Shown here: piece after piece, positions 51,768 to 60,211 of the stretch
Position numbering within the stretch: position 1 is the stretch's first letter
Layout: each line of letters starts with the position of its first letter
Assembly: GCF_003945345.1 (NCBI RefSeq)
Contig: NZ_AP019308.1
Location: 4,605,501-4,669,500 of the forward strand
Reading direction: 5' to 3'
Origin: Paenibacillus baekrokdamisoli
GTDB taxonomy: Bacteria > Bacillota > Bacilli > Paenibacillales > Paenibacillaceae
DNA length: 64,000 nucleotides
Notes under the pieces: model-generated
What the model saw: only the letters and a program-made list of their open reading frames with translations
What the model was told of the DNA's origin: nothing
The model's database searches: none
Program-made: the position numbers and the translations under genes

Positions 51768-52478
51768 TTATATAAGCTTCGGCTGACCTGTAACCCCGAT
51801 AACCTTTCCCTTAACATTAATCAAAGGAAGCGAGCCGAACGTCTGACTATCTATGCTGCGTCCCATGCTGTCACCAAGAATATAGATATGGCCTTGAGGT
51901 ATCGTAATTTCATTCATCGAGGTGTTGAAATATTCGGTCATCCCCTCTACACATTCCTTAGGGCAGCTGCTCTCCGTGCTATTTGCAAAGAACGTCTTCT
52001 CATCCTGTCCCCACATCAGAACTCTGCCGTAATAAGTATCGAGCTTCTTATCATTGATATAGATTTGACCTTTTTTGATGCCGATCTTCTCTCCAGGCAA
52101 CGCGATCACGCGAGCAACTGACGTCTCTGGAGGATTAATATGGTTATTAATATTCAAGTCAATTGGAGGCATGCGAAAAAGAATGACATCGCCTCGTTTA
52201 AGCCGCTGCGATTTATAAACATCCATATCGATAACAAGCGAGCCGACGATACCCGTCGAATAATCACTCTGCTTACCCGCCATCCCATCGTTATAATAAT
52301 CATAAATTAACTTCCCACTCGTCGTGGCTGCCTTTTCTAACGTTAATGGAGTGTAGGAATCCGTAATCGTCTCTTCCTTGAAAACCATCAACCACAAGAC
52401 AATGACTGCGACAATGACTGCGACAATGATGCCGATTATAACGACCGCAGAGGATCGAAAAAACTTCGCTTTATTCAT
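51768..52478 (-). CDS. Signal-peptidase-I-like protein lacking the catalytic lysine
   Basis: A 236-residue protein with one N-terminal helix (about 9-32) and an S26-type fold. Box C is K-R-G-D-V-I-L-F, box E is I-L-G-D-S-M-G-R-S-I-D-S. Box D reads S-V-A-R-V-I-A-L-P-G-E, where active enzymes have Lys in place of the Ala (V-K-R-V-I-G-L-P-G-D). The Ser region, S-D-Y-S-T-G-I-V-G, keeps Ser and Thr but not the usual S-M-x-P-T. It may be inactive, or use another base. The ATG at 52478 follows AAAGGGGATG. It is downstream of the SLH-transglutaminase gene, separated by 37-bp tandem repeats. Confidence 0.75.
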   Translation of the reverse strand: MNKAKFFRSSAVVIIGIIVAVIVAVIVLWLMVFKEETITDSYTPLTLEKAATTSGKLIYDYYNDGMAGKQSDYSTGIVGSLVIDMDVYKSQRLKRGDVILFRMPPIDLNINNHINPPETSVARVIALPGEKIGIKKGQIYINDKKLDTYYGRVLMWGQDEKTFFANSTESSCPKECVEGMTEYFNTSMNEITIPQGHIYILGDSMGRSIDSQTFGSLPLINVKGKVIGVTGQPKLI

Positions 52479-52512
52479 CGCTTCATCCCCTTTGTAGATG
52501 ACATCCACCACT

Positions 52513-52697
52513 GGTGAAACTCACCACACCGTTCTCAGCGGTATATGAAAGTGAAACTCACTACTCCGTTCTCAGCGGTATATGAAGGTGAAACTCACCA
52601 CACCGTTCTCAGCGGTAAATGAAGGTGAAACTCACCACTCCGTTCTCAGCGGTAAATGAAGGTGAAACTTACTACACCGCTATTGTCTGTCGTATAT
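52513..52697. repeat. 37-bp tandem repeats derived from the 3' end of the upstream gene
   Basis: Five units starting at 52513, 52550, 52587, 52624 and 52661, period exactly 37. Read on the minus strand each unit is G-A-A-C-G-G-(A/T)-G-T-G-G-T-GAGTTTCACCTTCAT-(T/A)-TACCGCTGA. The first unit is the actual end of the SLH-transglutaminase coding sequence. Each following unit repeats its last eleven codons and stop. Because 37 is not a multiple of three, readthrough would change frame at every unit. The block fills the gap to the signal-peptidase-like gene. Confidence 0.9.
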
Positions 52698-54061
52698 GAA
52701 TACTTCGCTACTTCCGGGAATCTGCTGATTAAGGCGTACCAATCATTTGCCCCCTGAGCATTCTTGTAGGTTCTTTTCAGCGTGATGGTAGAGGCTTGCA
52801 CTTGAATGGCTGCTATGACACGCGCTTCAAACTCACTCGCGCTGGCAACGGTCAGGCCATTGTATACAAAATAGTTACTCGCGCTGGCAAGCGCTTTAGG
52901 CAGATCATCGGACCAAATATGATCACGCTCTAATTCCTCATCCGTTACGTTGAAATAGCCATAGGCTAATCGTCCATCCACATCGGGTACTGGATCATCC
53001 CAGGTTACATCCAAATTGTAATAGCTGCCGCCAATTTTCACTTTATTCCATGCATGTGCGATTCCTTTAGCTGTACCTGTAACGATATGCGTCTCAATGC
53101 CCGCCATACTCAGCAGCAGCTTGGCGGAATAAGCATAGCCCTGACATACAGCAATCCCTTTAAACAGGGCACCATAGATCGTATAAGAATCATCCGGAAT
53201 TGTGCCGTTCTTATAATTCTCGTAATCATAGGCAAGATGAAGCAGCAGATAGTTATGAATAGCAAGCTCGCGGTCATACTCACTCATTCCCGGCTTGATG
53301 ATTGCCCCTAAGATCGACTTGGCTTTCTCATAGATCTGCTTCGAACGTGCATCCATGATGACGATCGGAAGATTCTGATTTAATTCGAATGCATGCATGA
53401 GGTCGTATTCATTATTTACATAGTATGTTCCATATTTCTCATAGATTCGGTTCACAAGTACAATGGCCTGCTCGCGTGTCGTCGTTGTCTTGGGCATGAA
53501 CCATATTTGATCCTTGAATGCGCTGCCCTTCATCAGTTGGCTTCCATTCAGTATTTTTATTGCATCACGGGACCAAGAGGATATTTGCTTATCGTCAGCG
53601 AATCTAGGCACATCCCCTAAATCAGCTTCTAGCTTGTTCGCAAGGCCGGCCTTCTTCAAGGTGTTATATAACATGAGCGCCAGCTGTTCACGGTTTACTT
53701 CTGTATTCGGAGAGAAGGTGGTCGAGCTCGTGCCCTTCACAATTCCAAGCTCATAGGCTTGAAGAACACGGTAATTATTCATATCCCGAAACGGATTCTT
53801 TCCTGGAGCTACCGCCTTCCGATTCGTAAGCACCTCGTAGAGCTGAATCGCCATCTCGCCGAATTGTGCGCGTGTCAACGCAAGCTGATACTGGATATTG
53901 AGCTCTGTTGGAACCAGCAAGCGATCCCAAGCCTCACTTACATCTTCTTTTGCCCAGCTGCTGGGCTGATCGGATTGTGCAAATGACGGAGTCGGACAAG
54001 AATTGCTAATGAGAAGTGCAGTTATGGCAGCGAATAGCGCCTTCTTGGCAAGTACTTTCAT
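52646..54061 (-). CDS. SLH-domain protein with transglutaminase-like domain
   Basis: A 471-residue secreted protein. Residues 1-28 are a signal peptide ending P-S-F-A-Q. Two to three S-layer homology units follow (about 35-210; for example L-T-R-A-Q-F-G-E-M, V-N-R-E-Q-L-A-L-M and T-T-R-E-Q-A-I-V-L), which bind pyruvylated wall polymer. Residues about 235-390 are a transglutaminase-like fold with the triad Cys in G-I-A-V-C-Q-G-Y-A, His in A-H-A-W-N-K-V and Asp in N-L-D-V-T-W-D-D. It probably cross-links or cleaves wall-associated protein. Strong TAGGAGGATT site. The 3' end is duplicated as 37-bp tandem repeats. Confidence 0.88.
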   Translation of the reverse strand: MKVLAKKALFAAITALLISNSCPTPSFAQSDQPSSWAKEDVSEAWDRLLVPTELNIQYQLALTRAQFGEMAIQLYEVLTNRKAVAPGKNPFRDMNNYRVLQAYELGIVKGTSSTTFSPNTEVNREQLALMLYNTLKKAGLANKLEADLGDVPRFADDKQISSWSRDAIKILNGSQLMKGSAFKDQIWFMPKTTTTREQAIVLVNRIYEKYGTYYVNNEYDLMHAFELNQNLPIVIMDARSKQIYEKAKSILGAIIKPGMSEYDRELAIHNYLLLHLAYDYENYKNGTIPDDSYTIYGALFKGIAVCQGYAYSAKLLLSMAGIETHIVTGTAKGIAHAWNKVKIGGSYYNLDVTWDDPVPDVDGRLAYGYFNVTDEELERDHIWSDDLPKALASASNYFVYNGLTVASASEFEARVIAAIQVQASTITLKRTYKNAQGANDWYALISRFPEVAKYSYTTDNSGVVSFTFIYR

Positions 54062-54284
54062 CTGTGCAGTTAATCCTCCTACAATCTATCAATCTATCTC
54101 TATACGTACAGAAATCTCCTTTCTAATACTAGCACAAAAATGCACGAAATTTACATTATTTTGAATAGATTCTGCTAAATAAGAAGAAAAGGCTGACGCT
54201 GCCCTCTGGTAGCGACGCAAGTTTCTTCCACAAAAATATCAGAAAAGGATAGGCGAATGCGGCATGGAAGTCTGAAATTTCAAT

Positions 54285-54323
54285 AAAGCGCCCCTCGTTG
54301 TCAAGGGACAATGAGGGACGCTT
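54285..54323 (-). terminator. Terminator of the YvfRSTU-type module
   Basis: AAGCGCCCCTCGTTGTC pairs with GACAATGAGGGACGCTT (one mismatch) around AAGG. On the minus strand it is followed by TATTG, a weak T tract. Confidence 0.65.
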
Positions 54324-54343
54324 CTTCTAACCAAACCTAATAT

Positions 54344-54946
54344 TCAGGCTAGCCAGCCATTCTTCTCTGCAATACTGATTGCATCAATTCGATTCTTGGC
54401 CTCCAGCTTCTGTATCGCCTCAGACAAATAGTTGCGCACCGTTCCAGCAGAGAGGAATAACTGCTTGGCAATATCACCCGCAGCAAGTCCTTCCGCAGCC
54501 AGCTTAAGCACCTCGCGCTCCCGCTCACTGAGCGGATTCTCTGCTTCCCAGAAGGTCATCGCAAGCTCTGGACTGACCGCTCGTCCACCTGCATATACAT
54601 TTCGCAAGGCGGCTCCAAGCTCATCAATTGGGGAATCCTTCAGCAAAAACCCACGTACACCAGCCTTCATCGCACGCTGGAAGTATCCCGCTCGCGAGAA
54701 GGTGGTCAGGATAACGACATAGCAGGAATGCCGTATTTCCTTCAGCTTCTCTGCAACGTCCAGCCCCGTCATCTTCGGCATCTCAATATCCATGACGACG
54801 ATATCCGGTACCAATTCCTGAATCATCTGCAGAGCCTGCTCCCCATTCTCTGCTTGCCCGATAACCTCAATATCATCTTCCAAATCAAGCAATGCACTTA
54901 ACGCTCCGCGAAGCATCCCTTGATCTTCGGCTACAATTACTTTCAT
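54344..54946 (-). CDS. NarL/LuxR-family response regulator (YvfU-like)
   Basis: A 200-residue regulator. The receiver has A-E-D-Q-G, phospho-Asp in I-V-V-M-D-I-E-M-P and Lys in L-L-K-D-S. The C-terminal LuxR helix-turn-helix has L-S-E-R-E-R-E-V-L-K-L-A-A-E-G and A-G-T-V-R-N-Y-L-S. It is last in an ATPase-permease-kinase-regulator cluster that matches yvfRSTU of Bacillus subtilis in order and type. It probably activates the ABC genes in response to a membrane signal. Confidence 0.9.
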   Translation of the reverse strand: MKVIVAEDQGMLRGALSALLDLEDDIEVIGQAENGEQALQMIQELVPDIVVMDIEMPKMTGLDVAEKLKEIRHSCYVVILTTFSRAGYFQRAMKAGVRGFLLKDSPIDELGAALRNVYAGGRAVSPELAMTFWEAENPLSEREREVLKLAAEGLAAGDIAKQLFLSAGTVRNYLSEAIQKLEAKNRIDAISIAEKNGWLA

Positions 54947-54950
54947 ACAA

Positions 54951-56111
54951 TCATCTCACCTCCACCTCTCCCACTGACTTATTCACTAGAGGTACGGTAA
55001 ACAAAAGTCGCGTCCCTTTATTCATGGCTGAGTCGAATACAAGCTCTCCTTCGACCAACTTCAACCGATCCCTCATTCCCTTGAGCCCATTGCAAGTGGA
55101 AGGCGATGAACTTGCAGACTGCGCAGGGTTATATACCGTATCTGTACCCTTTCCGTCATCTGTTACGAACAGCTTCAGAATACCAGGTTGTTCCACAAGT
55201 TCAATCGAGCATGTCCGTGCCCGACTATGCTTGACGACATTCGTTACCGATTCCCTCAGGCACATGCCGAGTATATTATCGATTAAAGGGGAAGGAATAA
55301 CGTGGTTAGAATCCCCTTTCGCATCTAATACAATGCCAGCTGCCGCCAAAATCTGTTTGGCATGAACGATTTCATCACGAATCGTAACGGCATTCATCCC
55401 AGATACCAGCTCTCTAACCTGTTTTAGTGCAGAACGTGAGGTTTGTTGAATATCTCTCACTTCTTGAATCGCACGCTCTGGGTTACGAAGCACCAGCTTC
55501 TCCGCTAGCTCGCTCTTGAGTGTAATAAGCGAAAGTGTGTGGCCAAGCGTATCATGCAAATCCCGAGATATCCGCTGTCTTTCCTCGTTCTTGGATAACC
55601 GGGAAATTTCTTCATTCGCTAGGTTCAGTCTTTCCCTCAGATCCTTTGATCGTTGTCCAATTCGCAAAGCAATTGGCAGCACAAGCATAATGAGCACCGC
55701 TGGAATGAGCTGGATTAACGCATGGCTATCTAGGTACAGCTTGGATTCCCACCCTACCGAAATAAATAAGGCCACCATTGCCATCATGGAGATAACCATC
55801 TGTTTCTTGCTTCGGAGCATGCCTATAATAGGAGACGGATAAAAGCCGAAATATAAATAGGAAACATCGTATTTAAGACAGAATATAAAAATGATAATGA
55901 TCAGGCCCAAAACACAATAAAACCGCCCCTGCAGTCGTCTGAAGCTATAGAGATACATAGCAACGAATACCGCAAGCAGCGCCAAACCCTCCACAATCTG
56001 ATCAATCGGTTGATCAAAAAAGGTATACAAAGGAAATACCAAATAAATAAGCCATATGAATGAAAAAATGGAGGGCGGACCCGAAGGTCGACCCCCGTAC
56101 TCTTTTTCCAT
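54951..56111 (-). CDS. NarL-type sensor histidine kinase (YvfT-like)
   Basis: A 386-residue kinase with five or six N-terminal helices (about 14-165) and almost no extracellular loop, as in DesK/YvfT membrane sensors. A coiled linker leads to the HisKA_3 motif R-I-S-R-D-L-H-D-T-L-G-H. A compact HATPase has R-E-S-V-T-N-V-V-K-H-S and V-T-D-D-G-K-G, ending G-L-K-G-M-R-D-R-L. Spacing of 4 bases to the regulator and 2 bases to the permease marks a single operon. Confidence 0.9.
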   Translation of the reverse strand: MEKEYGGRPSGPPSIFSFIWLIYLVFPLYTFFDQPIDQIVEGLALLAVFVAMYLYSFRRLQGRFYCVLGLIIIIFIFCLKYDVSYLYFGFYPSPIIGMLRSKKQMVISMMAMVALFISVGWESKLYLDSHALIQLIPAVLIMLVLPIALRIGQRSKDLRERLNLANEEISRLSKNEERQRISRDLHDTLGHTLSLITLKSELAEKLVLRNPERAIQEVRDIQQTSRSALKQVRELVSGMNAVTIRDEIVHAKQILAAAGIVLDAKGDSNHVIPSPLIDNILGMCLRESVTNVVKHSRARTCSIELVEQPGILKLFVTDDGKGTDTVYNPAQSASSSPSTCNGLKGMRDRLKLVEGELVFDSAMNKGTRLLFTVPLVNKSVGEVEVR

Positions 56112-56113
56112 GC

Positions 56114-56863
56114 TTACACCGCTTCCTGCTTTTTAAGGATATACGATGATAATACCATAAATACAACGACGTAAGCAGCTAGGATACCGATGCTGCTCCA
56201 GTCAATAGCTACACCCGCAATGATGTTCCAAGCGCCATGCCCCAGCTGGTAGGTAGGCGTGAATTTAGAAATGCTTTGCATGGTGGAGGACATGCTCTCT
56301 ACTGGCATCCAAAGTCCGCCAAGTATAGAAAGCCCCATATAGAGAACTGTACTGATTACCTGTACAGCGTCCGTGTTCTTCATCGCACCAACAAGCGTGC
56401 CCAGTGCCATGAATGACATGCCGCCGATCCAAATCCACAGTCCGCTCTCGATCCACACTGATACGGGCAAGCTAATTTGTTTGCCGAGTCCACCAATAAC
56501 GAACATCATGATCACGATAAATAGGTTGATGATTCCCTGCGCTGCTACTTTAGAAACGACGTACGCCCATGATGGTAGAGGCGTTATACGGAGCAATCTA
56601 ATCCAGCCCTGGGAGCGTTCTCGAGATATTCGGATGCTGAAGGTTGAGAAGCTTGCACCAATGATGCCGTAGCAGGTCATTGACATGAGGTAATAAGAGG
56701 ACCAGTTCACACCGCCTACTTTTGCATCGTTTCCTACCGTGCTTGTGAATAAGAAGAAGAAGGCAACAGGCATAATAATGGAAAAAATAACGAACCGCTT
56801 ATTCCTTGCCGTCCTCAGCAATTCCGCCTTACATTGTGCCAACGTCGCTTTAACTGTATTCAT
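56114..56863 (-). CDS. ABC-2 type permease (YvfS-like)
   Basis: A 249-residue membrane protein with six helices and the ABC-2 pattern: a short basic N-terminus with R-T-A-R-N-K-R-F, then F-S-I-R-I-S-R-E-R-S-Q-G-W-I-R-L-L-R, and helices to the C-terminus. It forms the channel of an exporter with the adjacent ATPase. The ATG at 56863, nine bases after AGGAG, is preferred over one at 56872. Substrate unknown; a lipid, peptide antibiotic or bacteriocin is usual for this type. Confidence 0.88.
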   Translation of the reverse strand: MNTVKATLAQCKAELLRTARNKRFVIFSIIMPVAFFFLFTSTVGNDAKVGGVNWSSYYLMSMTCYGIIGASFSTFSIRISRERSQGWIRLLRITPLPSWAYVVSKVAAQGIINLFIVIMMFVIGGLGKQISLPVSVWIESGLWIWIGGMSFMALGTLVGAMKNTDAVQVISTVLYMGLSILGGLWMPVESMSSTMQSISKFTPTYQLGHGAWNIIAGVAIDWSSIGILAAYVVVFMVLSSYILKKQEAV

Positions 56864-56926
56864 TGGGATCATCTCCTGAATTTGTATTAGTCGTTTAAAT
56901 CAGCAGCATGCGTGCTGTTATTATTA

Positions 56927-57817
56927 TTATTTAGTTTGATGGACCAAAGCTTGGAAAGCATCCTCCAGCCCGCCGCTTTGGATCTCAATATCGCGCATTT
57001 CGAAGCGCTTCTCAATAAGAGCTACAATTAGCTGGTCCGTATTGCTGCTCGATAGCTTCACCTTGCGGCCGCTCCACTCGATATCCGTAACACAAGGAAG
57101 TGCAAGCAGCTTCTCTGTTGTAACCGACTCACCCGCTATAAAGGAAATGATGCGGCCCGTTGTGTTCGCTTTAATTTCACTTGGCGTTCCATCTGCAATC
57201 AGTTTGCCGTTATTAATCACGACGATACGGTCTGCCACACTGTCCGCTTCGTCCAGATAATGTGTCGTCAGCACAATGGTGCGTCCTCTTCCGGCCATAG
57301 CGCGAACCGTATCCCAGAACAGCTGGCGCGAGGTAACATCCATGCCCACAGTCGGCTCATCTAGGAAAATCACCTCCGGATCTCCCGCTAACGCAAGGGC
57401 GAAGCCGAGTCGGCGCTGCTGACCACCGGATAGTGATGATGCAATCTTATCCTTCTCGTTCTCCAGATTAGACACTTTAAGCAAGTAATCCAGCGTCAGC
57501 GGTTTCTCATAATAGCTGCGAAACAGGTTAATACTCTCCGATACCTTCAAGCCATCGATTACGCTGACATCCTGCAGCATGGCGCCAATTCGATTACGCA
57601 CCTTTTGCTCTCTAGGGTCGCCTCCGAGCAGCTTCACCGTTCCTTTGGTTGGCTGCTGTAAGCCGAGGATCATGGAAACCGTGGTTGTTTTGCCTGCTCC
57701 ATTGGGTCCTAGCAAAGCAACGACCGTTCCTTCTTGAATGGTGAGTGATAAGTTATCTACCGCTGGTTTGCCTTTGAAGATTTTACTGACGCCGGTTAGT
57801 TGAATCGCTGTTTTCAT
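56927..57817 (-). CDS. ABC transporter ATP-binding protein (YvfR-like)
   Basis: A 296-residue ATPase. Walker A is G-P-N-G-A-G-K-T-T, the Q-loop is M-L-Q-D-V-S, the signature is L-S-G-G-Q-Q-R-R-L-G, Walker B is V-I-F-L-D-E-P-T-V-G-M-D and the H-loop is T-T-H-Y. The C-terminal 80 residues form the accessory domain common to drug/bacteriocin exporters. The ATG at 57817 follows AGGAGAG; the longer frame to 57838 overlaps this site. It is first in the operon with permease, kinase and regulator. Confidence 0.92.
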   Translation of the reverse strand: MKTAIQLTGVSKIFKGKPAVDNLSLTIQEGTVVALLGPNGAGKTTTVSMILGLQQPTKGTVKLLGGDPREQKVRNRIGAMLQDVSVIDGLKVSESINLFRSYYEKPLTLDYLLKVSNLENEKDKIASSLSGGQQRRLGFALALAGDPEVIFLDEPTVGMDVTSRQLFWDTVRAMAGRGRTIVLTTHYLDEADSVADRIVVINNGKLIADGTPSEIKANTTGRIISFIAGESVTTEKLLALPCVTDIEWSGRKVKLSSSNTDQLIVALIEKRFEMRDIEIQSGGLEDAFQALVHQTK

Positions 57818-57874
57818 ATTGGAATCTCTCCTATTCATTCTTATCCTTCTTGTATGTGCATCATCGAAGTTTAT

Positions 57875-57908
57875 GTCATCGTTGTCGTCGTTGTCGTTGT
57901 TGTTGTTT
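57875..57908. repeat. Trinucleotide-rich microsatellite
   Basis: About eleven consecutive GTC/GTT/ATC-type triplets (GTCATCGTTGTCGTCGTTGTC then GTTGTTGTT). It is upstream of the ABC ATPase start and lies on the presumed 5' side of the operon; no coding frame accounts for it. Confidence 0.7.
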
Positions 57909-58069
57909 GATCTGTAATCATCTTACCGAATACAAGAGCATCTCGGAATTCATGAATGTAATGTCTTTCACATGACAAATGTCATACTTTCGATTCAGCT
58001 TCCTTCACAAGTGACAACAAGAGGCTGCTAGGCCAAAATTCATAAAGGCATTCTTGAAATCCGTTTCTC

Positions 58070-58430
58070 TCGATTTTGGGCTCAGCGGTTCATTTAGGAG
58101 CCCCTCCATAAACTTGAGTAGATCCACCTAAATGAGGTGAATAAGAATGGATTAACGGGAGAAATTCCCGCTATGACGAAAAACAGACGAAAGCAGCCCC
58201 TATAACAGGAGCTTTTCCCGTTAATCTTGCTGAGCGGACTGTGGAACCGCTATTCAGATCAAAACACGACTCCAAACAAGTTCAGCGGACACAGGTTCCG
58301 CTATCAACTAAAATCTAGCTGATTTCAGATGATTTGCTGGAGAATAGCGTCTTCTCTGTCCTTTAATCCCCCTACATGCAGCGATTGGACTGAAATAAGA
58401 GCTCTCCTGTCCGCTCAGCATTTGATTACC
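58070..58430. repeat. Intergenic palindrome cluster of the AGCGGA...TCCGCT type
   Basis: The 770-bp gap between the ABC operon and the LSm-like gene has no gene. It contains stacked palindromes: GATTAACGGGA (58150-58160) with TCCCGTTAATC (58216-58226), an AGCGGA-CTGTGGA-ACCGCT unit (58233-58251) and AGCGGA-CACAGGT-TCCGCT (58283-58301). Similar AGCGGAC...TCCGCTAT units are, to my knowledge, scattered through Paenibacillus genomes. The function is unknown. Confidence 0.6.
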
Positions 58431-58608
58431 TTCGTCGTCAACCACTAGTTTTGGTGTTGAGATCTTTATTCAAACATCCATTTTTATTAATATACAATCC
58501 CCCCTATCAGGACTTGCATAAAGTAGATGATAGACGGGAAGATGAGCAGCCGGCATCGAGCTGCGCTCCTTATCCTGTACTAACATCTTCATAAGGGAGG
58601 ATTTGCAG

Positions 58609-58911
58609 ATGGCTGTTAGCAGAGAGCAGGTTAAGAAACTTTACGGAAAACAGGTCTATATTTTGAAGAAAGATGGTTCGAAGGTTTCCGGGAAGCTGGT
58701 TCGTATCCAGGGGAACCGCTTGGTTATTGCACAGGAAAAAGGCAAGAACGTGAAAACGAAAGCGATTATTCCTCTGGTGCTTTTTGATTTATTGGCAATT
58801 GGCACAGAACGTGAACGTTTTGGATTTGATCGATTTGATCGTTTTGATCGTTTTGACCGATTTGATCGATTTGACCGATTTGGCGAATTCGGAGAGCCAT
58901 TCTTTTTCTAA
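58609..58911 (+). CDS. LSm-like small protein with (RFD)n C-terminal tail
   Basis: A 100-residue protein starting at an ATG at 58609, eight bases after AAGGGAGG. Residues about 8-65 resemble an LSm barrel (L-Y-G-K-Q-V-Y-I-L-K-K-D-G-S-K-V-S-G-K-L, then N-R-L-V-I-A). The block I-I-P-L-V-L-F-D-L-L-A-I matches the end of the gene at 20481. The tail is a run of about seven R-F-D/D-R-F triplets followed by F-G-E-F-G-E-P-F-F-F, encoded by a 9-bp tandem repeat. Low-complexity tail length may vary between strains. Function is unknown. Confidence 0.75.
   Translation: MAVSREQVKKLYGKQVYILKKDGSKVSGKLVRIQGNRLVIAQEKGKNVKTKAIIPLVLFDLLAIGTERERFGFDRFDRFDRFDRFDRFDRFGEFGEPFFF
58825..58878 (+). repeat. 9-bp tandem repeat inside the LSm-like gene
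   Basis: Six units of TTTGA(T/C)CG(A/T) in phase with the codons, encoding F-D-R triplets. Third-position variation (GAT/GAC, CGA/CGT) between units suggests it is not brand new. Confidence 0.9.
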
Positions 58912-58920
58912 AAAAATAGC

Positions 58921-58959
58921 GGCTATCATCCCAGGCAAGAAGCTAGGGATGACAGCCAT
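58921..58959 (+). terminator. Intrinsic terminator after the LSm-like gene
   Basis: GGCTATCATCCC pairs with GGGATGACAGCC around a 13-base loop, followed by ATTTCATTTTT. Confidence 0.8.
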
Positions 58960-59176
58960 TTCATTTTTATGAGAGATTCAGTCAAAGGTATGCGAGGATG
59001 ATGTTCACCACAGCCCGGTATAATCAAAATACATAAATCAAATCATGGCTGAATGGCTGATTCAATTACATTAATTGGCGGATTCTATATTTGGGAAAAT
59101 CAATCGGAAGGAGTATGTTCTTGTCCTCCGACATAGTCTGATTCTTTGGCCGATTAGGTTAGGTTTATTTCTCTGA

Positions 59177-59310
59177 TCAAAATTTCAACTTTGATACATA
59201 GCGATCAACATACTTCTGTAGTTGTTTGTTGTATTCGTTATCATGTTGTCTGTTCCAAACGCTATCTCTTTTTGTTTTAAGTAAGGAGTTATCCCCTCTC
59301 ACTGTCGAAA
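59177..59310 (-). pseudogene. Possible C-terminal fragment of an unidentified protein
   Basis: The minus-strand frame ends with a plausible protein-like stretch (N-S-L-L-K-T-K-R-D-S-V-W-N-R-Q-H-D-N-E-Y-N-K-Q) and a stop at 59177. Its upstream half runs into a GC-rich palindrome (CCCCGCGC...GGGG, about 59345-59362) and is not convincing. No start with an RBS is seen. It may be debris of a toxin or immunity gene from the adjoining accessory region. Bases 58960-59176 hold nothing recognisable. Confidence 0.25.
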
Positions 59311-59475
59311 CTGTTTTCCGACAGTTAAGACCTGAAAAAAGTAAACCCCGCGCAGCGGCGGGGAATGGATCGGCCAAACAATGGCAGATATTTACGGTAG
59401 TTAGTCCCTATGATCATCGGATAACTGCCAGTCATACTGATTTAGGAACAAAGCAACCTTTGCTAATATTTGATT

Positions 59476-59682
59476 TCAATGAACGACATCTTTATGTCTG
59501 GATTTAGACGGGTAATGAGCAAGGCTTAGCTCTACTTGTTCCCGTAGCTGGATTTGCTCGGCTTCGTTCTCTCCCACCCACTCATTGATCGGTGCGTAGT
59601 ACGCCAAAGTGGAGATTATCTTTAAAAGATCAATTATTGTTTCAGTTTTAATAGTATTGTCCCAACCAATAACCTCTTCTAG
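59476..59682 (-). pseudogene. Orphan C-terminal coding fragment, unknown family
   Basis: A 68-codon open frame on the minus strand with natural-looking composition: it begins E-V-I-G-W-D-N-T-I-K-T-E and continues through L-A-Y-Y-A-P-I-N-E-W-V-G-E-N-E to H-K-D-V-V-H and a stop. It lacks a start codon; an in-frame stop precedes it at 59685. It abuts the IS110 fragment on the other strand. I read it as a truncated gene, perhaps an immunity or toxin-related relic, but the family is not recognised. Confidence 0.4.
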
Positions 59683-59759
59683 TTATCAGTTGATTTGATT
59701 ATGAGCCACTGTCTAGCTTCTTCGCCTTTAAGAATTATAGGATGTTCTGGAGTGCCTAT

Positions 59760-60211
59760 ATTAACACTTTTTATGAAAGACTCCTCTATTCCTCGAATTC
59801 CTGCTAAATTAGTTCCTTTTAATAATACTCCTTCAAACGTCAATCATACTCAGGAGGGTCTGGAGCTCTTCCATCATTTTTTAAAGGAAGTAGAGGCAAA
59901 TGTGGGACAGCCACCTACGATTATTTTCGAGGCTACGAGCCATTACCACGTACCTGTTACCCAGTTTTTAGAGGAACACCATTACTTGTATGTGGTCATA
60001 AATCCGATCTTATCCTATCAAGCTAAAAAGTCATCCACCTTACAAGGTGAAGACGGATGCCATTGATGCTATACTTTATGCGAGTTTTATTACAAAGAAG
60101 AATTCGAACCCTTTAAGAAAAGAGGAGTTTCAGTTATTAAATCTTCGGAATTTAATCAGACAACATGACTCTATAACGGGTTTCTATGTACAGATCAAAC
60201 TGCAGCTCTAG
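59760..60211 (+). pseudogene. IS110-family transposase remnant, frameshifted
   Basis: The first frame includes F-N-N-T-P-S-N, then I-I-F-E-A-T-S-H-Y-H-V-P-V-T-Q-F-L, V-V-I-N-P-I-L-S-Y-Q-A-K-K, the DEDD-transposase N-terminal region. After a frameshift near 60043 the next frame continues K-V-K-T-D-A-I-D-A-I-L-Y-A, the conserved R/K-V-K-T-D-x-x-D-A block, and N-L-R-N-L-I-R-Q-H-D-S to a stop at 60209-60211. The N-terminal DEDD aspartate segment is decayed and the C-terminal transposase_20 part is missing. Inactive. Confidence 0.8.

Noticed and set aside
52513..52697. 37-bp repeats considered as a CRISPR array
   Set aside because: Units are contiguous with no spacers and match the 3' end of a coding sequence.
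59226..59507. 93-codon plus-strand frame
   Set aside because: No RBS, crosses a GC-rich palindrome and has shadow-like composition; it overlaps the better minus-strand fragments.
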